A DNA stretch of 64,000 nucleotides, taken from the NCBI GenBank assembly GCA_963802575.1, contig CAWDJF010000004.1, positions 372,001-436,000 on the forward strand, given 5' to 3'. Position 1 is the first letter of the stretch; each line of letters starts with the position of its first letter. This DNA is from DATFTE01 sp963802575 (GTDB taxonomy: Bacteria > Acidobacteriota > Terriglobia > Terriglobales > Acidobacteriaceae). Below are positions 58,432-64,000 of the stretch, piece by piece. The notes under the pieces were generated by a model. The model had not been told where the DNA came from, did not search any database, and saw only the letters and a list, made by a program, of their open reading frames with translations. The position numbers were made by a program, and so were the translations under genes.

Positions 58432-59745
58432 TCACTTTTTCAGAATCACACCCACGAAGCCGCTGTTGTCACACGTGTAGCAAGCTGAGGCATTGGCTAC
58501 GACCAGATCGACTCGGCCGTCTCCGTTGAGGTCGGCGGTGGTCACGGCGTGACATTCTCCGGCGCATGACAGCGTCACTCTCTTCGAAAAATCTCCCGCG
58601 CCGGTGCCGAGGAAAATGTCGAGCGTCTCGGTAACATACGAATTGGTTGCAACTAGGTCGAGGTTTCCATCGTGATTGATGTCAGCCACGGCAATCGAGA
58701 GCGTTTCTGTTCCGCTGTTACGGTAAACTTTCGCTGATTGAAAAGTACCATCTCCGTTACCCAGTCGGACACTCACAGCACCCTTGGTCGAGCCACCGCA
58801 AGAGGTTCCCATCACCGCACAGGTCGAAACCATGAGATCAAGGTGTCCATCATGGTTGAGGTCTGCAAGTGTCACCGTGTAGGTATCGTTCTTGCTCGTC
58901 GGATAGTTGACTGGCGAACCGAGGCTGCCGTCGCCATGGCCCAGCAGTATTCCGACCGTGTTCCCAACTACATTTCCGATGGCGACATCTGGATTGCCAT
59001 CCCCGTTAAGGTCACCGATGGATACCGAGTCTCCTAATGCTGCGCCGGAGTCATAGGTGGACGCGGGCTGGAATGTCCCATCGCCATTTCCGAGGAGAAC
59101 TCCTACCAAGCCGTGTGCGGTCCAGCAATCGCTGCCACACTCGCCGACGACGACGTCGAGCTTGCCATCGCGATTGAGGTCGGCCACTGCGATTCCGCCG
59201 ATGCTCGATCCGCCTCCCGCGTCGTAGTAAACGACTGGCCGAAAGGTCCCGTCTCCGTTGCCTAGCAACACACCCACGGCCACGGTCGGGCACAGGCCGG
59301 TGGAGCAACTTCCCGTCACCAGCAAATCCAGCTTCCCATCCCCATTCACATCGGCAATTGCGATGGTGCCCAACCCCCCGACGGCCACGCCGAGGTTATA
59401 GCTCACGGCGGGCTGAAAGGACCCGTCGCCGTTTCCCAGCAACACCCCCACGGTGCTAAATAAAGGCGAGGTGCAGGTGCTGTCGTTCCCACAATAGTTG
59501 ACGACAGCCAGATCGACGCGGCCATCGCCATTCAAGTCTCGTGCGGCGAGCGAATTTGCGGAGTATCCACCCGACGGATACGTCACCGTCGGATAGAACG
59601 GACTGCCTGTAGCCGGGACGAGGAAGGTGACTGTTTCAAGTTCAGGATCTGAGCGGGCGCGGCGGGCACAAGCGAACCGTGACCATCGCAGGACGCGGCA
59701 GGGAAGCACCGTACTAATGCGAAGTCGAAGTTGGCGGAGTGTCAT
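58432..59745 (-). CDS. Secreted VCBS/FG-GAP repeat protein
   Basis: This 437-residue protein starts MTLRQLRLRISTVLPCRVLR, with AGGAGG six bases upstream, and contains seven or more FG-GAP/VCBS units of the form DLNGDGRVDLAVVNYCGND, GVLLGNGDGSFQPAVSYN, DVNGDGKLDLLVTGSC. These Ca2+-binding repeats form beta propellers in extracellular or surface proteins. The N-terminus is Arg-rich and not a strong signal peptide, so export is inferred from the repeats. It is convergent with murJ and divergent from the GloVer protein. Confidence 0.82.
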   Translation of the reverse strand: MTLRQLRLRISTVLPCRVLRWSRFACARRARSDPELETVTFLVPATGSPFYPTVTYPSGGYSANSLAARDLNGDGRVDLAVVNYCGNDSTCTSPLFSTVGVLLGNGDGSFQPAVSYNLGVAVGGLGTIAIADVNGDGKLDLLVTGSCSTGLCPTVAVGVLLGNGDGTFRPVVYYDAGGGSSIGGIAVADLNRDGKLDVVVGECGSDCWTAHGLVGVLLGNGDGTFQPASTYDSGAALGDSVSIGDLNGDGNPDVAIGNVVGNTVGILLGHGDGSLGSPVNYPTSKNDTYTVTLADLNHDGHLDLMVSTCAVMGTSCGGSTKGAVSVRLGNGDGTFQSAKVYRNSGTETLSIAVADINHDGNLDLVATNSYVTETLDIFLGTGAGDFSKRVTLSCAGECHAVTTADLNGDGRVDLVVANASACYTCDNSGFVGVILKK

Positions 59746-59982
59746 TGTGAACCTCCTGTGAAAAATCAAGATCTCGGGAATTTCGCTCTTTCGAGCCTGG
59801 AGACGGGGAAGGACGGGGGAGAACTTTGTCGCCCCAGAGGTTAGCACCGGGTGTTACTGCGGTCAACGTGAGTCCAATTGTCAAAATGGGACATTTAGGG
59901 GCATCCGCAACATAGTCCGGCGCTGCGTCGGCAACCGGAGAGCGCTTTCGACCCTCCAAGTGTTTCAGTCGAAGGAGGAAGT

Positions 59983-61179
59983 ATGTGGTGTGGGGGGCAA
60001 GCAACCCGTCGTACGGCTGTCCTAGCGGGAGCAATATTATTCTTAGGTTCCATAGCCAGCGCGCAAACATTTCAATCTCTGTTGTCATTTCCGGGCGGAA
60101 CGGAAGGGTCTTATCCGGCGAGCAACAGTATCGTGATCACACAAGGAGCGGTTCTCGGAGGCGCCTCGCAAGGCGGCGATACTACGTGCGGTTCGCAAGG
60201 GTGCGGGGTGATTTACAGGCTGACGGCCAATGGGACTGAGACCGTGCTCTACGCATTTAAGGGCTCATCCGCGAACGACGGATCGACCCCGAACGCTCCC
60301 GTGATGAATCCTGTGACACAGAATGTAGAAGGGACGACCTCGGGAGGGGGGATTAATAGCGCCGCATGTCCCAACGGTTGCGGGACGGCGTATACGCTGG
60401 ACAGCGCCGGGGGGGAAGCCGTTCTGCATGCTTTTGCGGGATCGCCGGATGGCAACGAACCGATTGGGATTCCGGTGCTGGCGCCAGACGGCACATTGTA
60501 TGGAGTGACTTTCTACGGCGGCGGTTCGGCCGGAACAACAGGAGCGGGGACAGTGTTTGCGATTGATAGCGCAGGCAACGAGTCCATTGTGTACCGTTTT
60601 ACCGCTCCTCCGGATGGGACAAATCCTAACGGCTCGCTGGTGCGGGACGCGGCGGGGAATCTCTACGGCACGACCACTTACGGTGGAAGCGGACACTGCA
60701 ACAACGGTTTCCTTCCGGGCTGCGGAATCGTGTTCAAGATCGATTCGGCAGGAAATGAAAGTGTGCTGCATAGCTTTACCGGCGGCAGCGCAGGCGAGTA
60801 TCCGAATTCGCTGCTCATCGATGGAAGCGGGAATCTATACGGCTCCAGCTTGTACCACAATCAGGGAATGATTTTTAAGATCGATACAGGTGGAACATAC
60901 AGCCTGGTGTACACGGCAGGACTGGCGATCAGCAATCTGGTAGTGAGGAATTCCGGCGGTTTTTTTGTGACCGAGTATGGCGGAAGCAGGTGTCCCGACG
61001 GGTGTGTGGCAGAACTGCTGCCGAATGGAAACGGATACAAGCCCCAGCTGCTGAGAATTTTCAGCGGCAACGATGGAAATGAAGCGGACAGCTTGGTGTT
61101 GAGTCAAGGCGCGCTTTATGGGACGACCTATATAGGAGGAACGGCAGGTTTCGGGACGGTCTTCCGCATTACGCCGTAA
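59983..61179 (+). CDS. Secreted GloVer-repeat (choice-of-anchor tandem repeat) protein
   Basis: This 398-residue protein has an N-terminal signal (TRRTAVLAGAILFLGSIASAQ) and about eight repeats built on phrases like VLYAFKGSSANDGSTPNAPV, GTLYGVTFYGGGSAGTTGAG and GNLYGTTTYGGSGHCNNGF. The repeats are typical of the GloVer tandem-repeat proteins of Acidobacteriota. Function unknown; presumably surface-exposed or released. AAGGAGGAAGT lies immediately upstream of the ATG. Confidence 0.85.
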   Translation: MWCGGQATRRTAVLAGAILFLGSIASAQTFQSLLSFPGGTEGSYPASNSIVITQGAVLGGASQGGDTTCGSQGCGVIYRLTANGTETVLYAFKGSSANDGSTPNAPVMNPVTQNVEGTTSGGGINSAACPNGCGTAYTLDSAGGEAVLHAFAGSPDGNEPIGIPVLAPDGTLYGVTFYGGGSAGTTGAGTVFAIDSAGNESIVYRFTAPPDGTNPNGSLVRDAAGNLYGTTTYGGSGHCNNGFLPGCGIVFKIDSAGNESVLHSFTGGSAGEYPNSLLIDGSGNLYGSSLYHNQGMIFKIDTGGTYSLVYTAGLAISNLVVRNSGGFFVTEYGGSRCPDGCVAELLPNGNGYKPQLLRIFSGNDGNEADSLVLSQGALYGTTYIGGTAGFGTVFRITP

Positions 61180-61261
61180 GGTTCGAAACTTCGGGTGCGC
61201 CGTTCTTTCGCGGGGTTTGCGAAAGAGCGGGGCGTTCTTTGATATCCGGCTTTGATTAGCC

Positions 61262-62662
61262 GTGTTTTTGATCGATAATCCACCGGTGACTGATTCTTCT
61301 ACCCTTCACGACTCCAGCGCCATTCTTAAGCGGTCGTTTCGGCGGGCGTTTCCTCCGGCGGTACGCGGCGAGGGCGTCTATGTTTGGGACGCATCGGGAA
61401 AGCGTTATTTGGATTTTTCGGGATCGGCCGCCGTTAATTTCATTGGGCATGGCGTGGCGGAAATTCCGGCCGCGATGATGGACCAGGCGCGGCAGTTGGA
61501 GTTTGTGCATACCAGCCAGTTCACGACTCCCGTGGCCGAGGAGTACGCGCAAGAGTTGATCGAGTTTGCCGGAGAGCATTTTCGCGGCGGAGCGGTCTTC
61601 TTCACCTGCGGCGGATCGGAAGCGGTCGAAAGCGCGTTGAAATTGGCGCGCCAGTATCAAGTGGAGATCGGCCAGACGCGGCGGTACCAGGTCTTGAGCC
61701 GCGAGCAGAGTTATCACGGAGCGACGCTGGGCGCGCTGTCGGTTTCGGGGAATAAGAAGCGGCGCGAGATCTATCTGCCCATGGTGCGGGAGTTCGCTCA
61801 CATCGGAATTCCCTATTGTTATCGCTGCACGTACGACTGCACCGACGGCTGCATGAACTGCGGGCAGCAATATGCGGCCGAGTTAGAGCGTGCGATCGTG
61901 GCGGCTCAGGGCGAGGCGGCGGCGTTTATTTTTGAGCCGGTGAGTGGAGCGACGTTGGGGGCGGTGCTGCCTCCGATGGGTTATCTGAAAAGCATGGAGG
62001 AAGTTTGCCGCAAGCATGGTGTGCTGCTCATCACCGATGAAGTGATGACCGGCATGGGACGCACAGGACGGAATTTTGCAATCGAACATTGGGATGTGAA
62101 GCCTGACATCCTGGTCACAGCCAAGGGCATGTCGAGCGGATACGCGCCGTTGGGGGCGGTGATCGCGACGCAGAAAGTGGTGGATGCGATCGCGTCGGGT
62201 TCGGGAGCGTTCCTGCATGGGTTCACGTACAACGCGCATCCGATCTCCGTGGCAGCGGGGCGCGCGGTGTTGCGGTATTTAGAAGGGCATCGTCTGGTGC
62301 AGGCAGCAGAGACTTCGGAAGCGAAGATGCGGTCCGCGCTCGACGGCTTGCGGGAGTTGAAGGCGGTGGGCGATGTCCGCGGGATCGGTTTGTTGTGGGG
62401 CGTCGAGTTTGTGGCGGATCAGAAGAGCAAGCAGCCTTTTCCTCCCGAAAAGAATTTCTCCGGACGCGTGGGGATGGCAGCAGCTAAACGAGGGTTGCTG
62501 GTGTATCCCATGCAGGGGTGTGTGGATGGAGTGGCCGGGGATCATTTGCTGATCGCGCCCCCAGCGGTGATTGATCGCGAGCAAATCGATTGGGCGGTGG
62601 GAGTGCTGGCGGAAGCGATTGGGGAGGCGGGGGTCGGGCTTTACGCCTCGGTGCCCTCCTAA
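61262..62662 (+). CDS. Class III PLP-dependent aminotransferase
   Basis: This 466-residue enzyme transfers an amino group from an omega-amino or alpha-amino acid to a 2-oxoacid. The PLP site is visible as TDEVMTGMGRTG, then LVTAKGMSSGYAPLGAV with the Schiff-base lysine. A Cys-rich loop (CYRCTYDCTDGCMNCG, near 181) is characteristic of one branch of this family. The start is a GTG at 61262; another GTG at 61286 is possible. Candidate substrates include 4-aminobutyrate or ornithine-type amines; not resolved. Monocistronic. Confidence 0.88.
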   Translation: MFLIDNPPVTDSSTLHDSSAILKRSFRRAFPPAVRGEGVYVWDASGKRYLDFSGSAAVNFIGHGVAEIPAAMMDQARQLEFVHTSQFTTPVAEEYAQELIEFAGEHFRGGAVFFTCGGSEAVESALKLARQYQVEIGQTRRYQVLSREQSYHGATLGALSVSGNKKRREIYLPMVREFAHIGIPYCYRCTYDCTDGCMNCGQQYAAELERAIVAAQGEAAAFIFEPVSGATLGAVLPPMGYLKSMEEVCRKHGVLLITDEVMTGMGRTGRNFAIEHWDVKPDILVTAKGMSSGYAPLGAVIATQKVVDAIASGSGAFLHGFTYNAHPISVAAGRAVLRYLEGHRLVQAAETSEAKMRSALDGLRELKAVGDVRGIGLLWGVEFVADQKSKQPFPPEKNFSGRVGMAAAKRGLLVYPMQGCVDGVAGDHLLIAPPAVIDREQIDWAVGVLAEAIGEAGVGLYASVPS

Positions 62663-62675
62663 GATCTGAAGCGCT

Positions 62676-62715
62676 GCGCGCCAGATCCTTCGCCCTTTCG
62701 GGCTCAGGATGACGT
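62676..62715. repeat. Dispersed palindromic element, right half (copy E)
   Basis: GCGCGCCAGATCCTTCGCCC, TTTCGGG and CTCAGGATGACGTC match the right half of the element. It follows the aminotransferase stop by 14 bp. Confidence 0.75.
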
Positions 62716-62852
62716 CTTTCTCGAATTATCTTGCCTGCCATCATTCCTATAATCAATTACTTATGCGTTGATCTCAGCTTGAGGGCGGTTTTACCTCCGG
62801 TGCATTGCCGATTTGCGTCTGCAGGGGCAGATTGAGCATGCGCGGAGGGGTT

Positions 62853-63581
62853 ATGGCCAGTCCTTTGATTGACTACTGCGAGCAGGCGAATCCGGTGGTG
62901 TTGCGTGAGATGAAGATCGCGAAGCCATTCCAAAATGCCCGACGGGTTCACGGGGCGTTGTCGGCGGGCCTTGAGAAGCGGGCGCTGGTGTCGATTGCGG
63001 AACGGACCCCGACTTGGATCGGATCGGACACGCTGACCCTGATTGGGTTCTTTGGCCAGATCATGGCCGGGGTGAGCTATGCGATGGCTCGGTATCACCG
63101 CTACTGGCTGGTGATTGGGATAGGTTTTCTTGCGACGAACTGGCTGGGCGACAGCCTCGACGGCACCCTGGCGCGGGTGCGGCAACAGCAGAGGCCGCGG
63201 TATGGTTTTTACGTTGATCACATGATCGACAGCATCGGCGCGGTGGCGATGATGGGCGGGCTGGCGCTGTCGGGGTATATGCATCCGTATATTGCGACCG
63301 GGTTGCTGGTGGCGTTCTTGCTTTTGTCGATCCAGTCTTATCTAGCCACCTACACCTTGAGTGAATTTCATCTTTCGTTCTGGGCATTTGGTCCAACGGA
63401 GTTGCGGATTCTTCTGATGGTTGGCAACTTGGCCCTGCTGCGCTGGCCGATTGTGTTACATCATCAATACCGCTTGTTCGATGTGGGTGGAGCGATCGGG
63501 CTGGCAGGAATGGTGGCGATGCTGATTTACATCACGGCGAAGAATACGCGGAGGCTTTATCGGGAAGAGAGGATTCGATGA
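62853..63581 (+). CDS. CDP-alcohol phosphatidyltransferase
   Basis: This 242-residue membrane enzyme has the CDP-alcohol phosphatidyltransferase signature D-G-x2-A-R-x8-G-x3-D-x3-D, seen as DGTLARVRQQQRPRYGFYVDHMID near residues 105-128. It transfers a substituted phosphate group from a CDP-alcohol to an acceptor alcohol in phospholipid or polar-lipid synthesis. The start Met at 62853 follows GGAGGGG; a Met at 62838 is also in frame. It overlaps the GtrA gene by 4 bp. Several hydrophobic segments are present (IGIGFLATNWLGD, ILLMVGNLALLRW). Confidence 0.9.
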   Translation: MASPLIDYCEQANPVVLREMKIAKPFQNARRVHGALSAGLEKRALVSIAERTPTWIGSDTLTLIGFFGQIMAGVSYAMARYHRYWLVIGIGFLATNWLGDSLDGTLARVRQQQRPRYGFYVDHMIDSIGAVAMMGGLALSGYMHPYIATGLLVAFLLLSIQSYLATYTLSEFHLSFWAFGPTELRILLMVGNLALLRWPIVLHHQYRLFDVGGAIGLAGMVAMLIYITAKNTRRLYREERIR

Positions 63582-63973
63582 GCTGGCGCACGACCGGAGC
63601 CCGGTGGCTGAAATTCAATGCCGTGGGCGGGATTGGGATCTTGGTGCAGCTGGTGATGTTGGCAGTTTTGAAGAGCGGGCTGCATCTGGATTACTTGTTC
63701 GCGACTACGTTGGCGGTCGAGGCGGCGGTGATTCATAACTTTTTGTGGCATGAGAGGTTCACCTGGGCGGATCGGGTGAGGGAGTCGAGTTGGGCGCGGT
63801 TTGGGAAATTCAATTTGACGACCGGGTTGTTTTCGATTCTTGGGAACTTGGTGCTGATGAAGGCTTTGGTGGGATGGGCTGGAGTCAATTACATGGTGGC
63901 GAACGGGATTACCATCGCGGCGTGTTCGTTGGTGAACTTTGTGGTGAGTGATCGGGTGGTATTCAGCAGCTAG
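63578..63973 (+). CDS. GtrA-like membrane protein
   Basis: This 131-residue protein has four membrane helices (FNAVGGIGILVQLVMLAVL, LFATTLAVEAAVIHNFLWH, FNLTTGLFSILGNLVLMKAL, YMVANGITIAACSLVNFVV) with the ERFTWADR-type loop found in GtrA proteins. These act with glycosyltransferases in moving or modifying lipid-linked sugars. Overlap with the phosphatidyltransferase gene (ATGA) implies that the two work together in a lipid- or glycan-modifying step. Confidence 0.85.
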   Translation: MSWRTTGARWLKFNAVGGIGILVQLVMLAVLKSGLHLDYLFATTLAVEAAVIHNFLWHERFTWADRVRESSWARFGKFNLTTGLFSILGNLVLMKALVGWAGVNYMVANGITIAACSLVNFVVSDRVVFSS

Positions 63974-63988
63974 TGTCCCCCAAAATCT

Positions 63989-64000
63989 GACGTCATCCCG
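63989..64000. repeat. Dispersed palindromic element, left end cut by the window (copy F)
   Basis: GACGTCATCCCG matches the left outer arm of the element. The rest lies beyond the window. Confidence 0.6.

Noticed and set aside
1..64000. tRNA or rRNA genes
   Set aside because: No T-loop/acceptor-stem combination or conserved rRNA segment was seen on either strand by eye; a dedicated scan was not possible.

Overview
The window looks like a chromosomal piece of a free-living soil-type Acidobacteriota (Terriglobia/Koribacter-like). This is inferred from its gene content: Ser/Thr kinases with TPR tails, secreted HAF, VCBS and GloVer repeat proteins, PilZ proteins, a DUF1111 di-heme protein and many dispersed palindromic intergenic repeats. 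No rRNA, tRNA, phage, insertion sequence or CRISPR array was recognised.

Layout. 1-6.5 kb: a leftward catabolic operon (RsbRD-like sensor domain, CoA-transferase, ferredoxin, 2-oxoacid:ferredoxin oxidoreductase alpha, then a beta-gamma fusion), followed by a zinc alcohol dehydrogenase. A perfect CRP-type box and a 20-bp palindrome lie upstream. 6.8-14 kb: a ParD/ParE-type toxin-antitoxin pair, a truncated secreted gene, a repeat-rich stretch, a secreted phosphoesterase, a di-heme protein, a metallo-beta-lactamase-fold protein and a HAF-repeat protein. 14-23 kb: a membrane-anchored GcvH-like protein behind a sigma-54-type promoter, a two-PilZ protein, a GNAT enzyme, a PilZ-TM-TonB fusion, a DsrE-family gene interrupted by an in-frame UGA, a benzoate-CoA-ligase-like enzyme and a LuxR-type regulator. 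23.3-34.4 kb: an exopolysaccharide operon (export protein, chain-length protein, BY-kinase-like protein without a P-loop, priming glycosyltransferase, polymerase/ligase, flippase, three GT4 glycosyltransferases) ended by a strong terminator. 34.5-37.9 kb: rfbBACD for dTDP-L-rhamnose. 37.9-42.1 kb: a leftward hemA / TPR / ECF sigma / Ser-Thr kinase / membrane-protein cluster. 42.5-47.2 kb: cytochrome c and a PaoABC-like molybdenum hydroxylase. 47.3-64 kb: an LssY-C protein, a large kinase-TPR protein, DUF1326, a run of small or broken genes with a short dispersed repeat, a B12-radical SAM enzyme, murJ, VCBS and GloVer proteins, a class III aminotransferase, and a CDP-alcohol phosphatidyltransferase with a GtrA protein.

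How the genes work together. The polysaccharide genes, rhamnose genes and regulator probably make and export a rhamnose-containing surface polymer. The KOR/CoA-transferase operon probably oxidises a 2-oxoacid to an acyl-CoA, reduces ferredoxin and recovers the acid. The most interesting signal is the DsrE-like gene at 18753-19208. Its frame continues through a UGA for 40 codons, the UGA takes the place of the first Cys of a CxxC motif, and a hairpin with a GGGU loop starts 22 nt downstream. Together these suggest a secreted selenoprotein. A second theme is the intergenic DNA: it carries a cruciform-forming element family, several 7-bp-period minisatellites, and a third short repeat around orphan genes.
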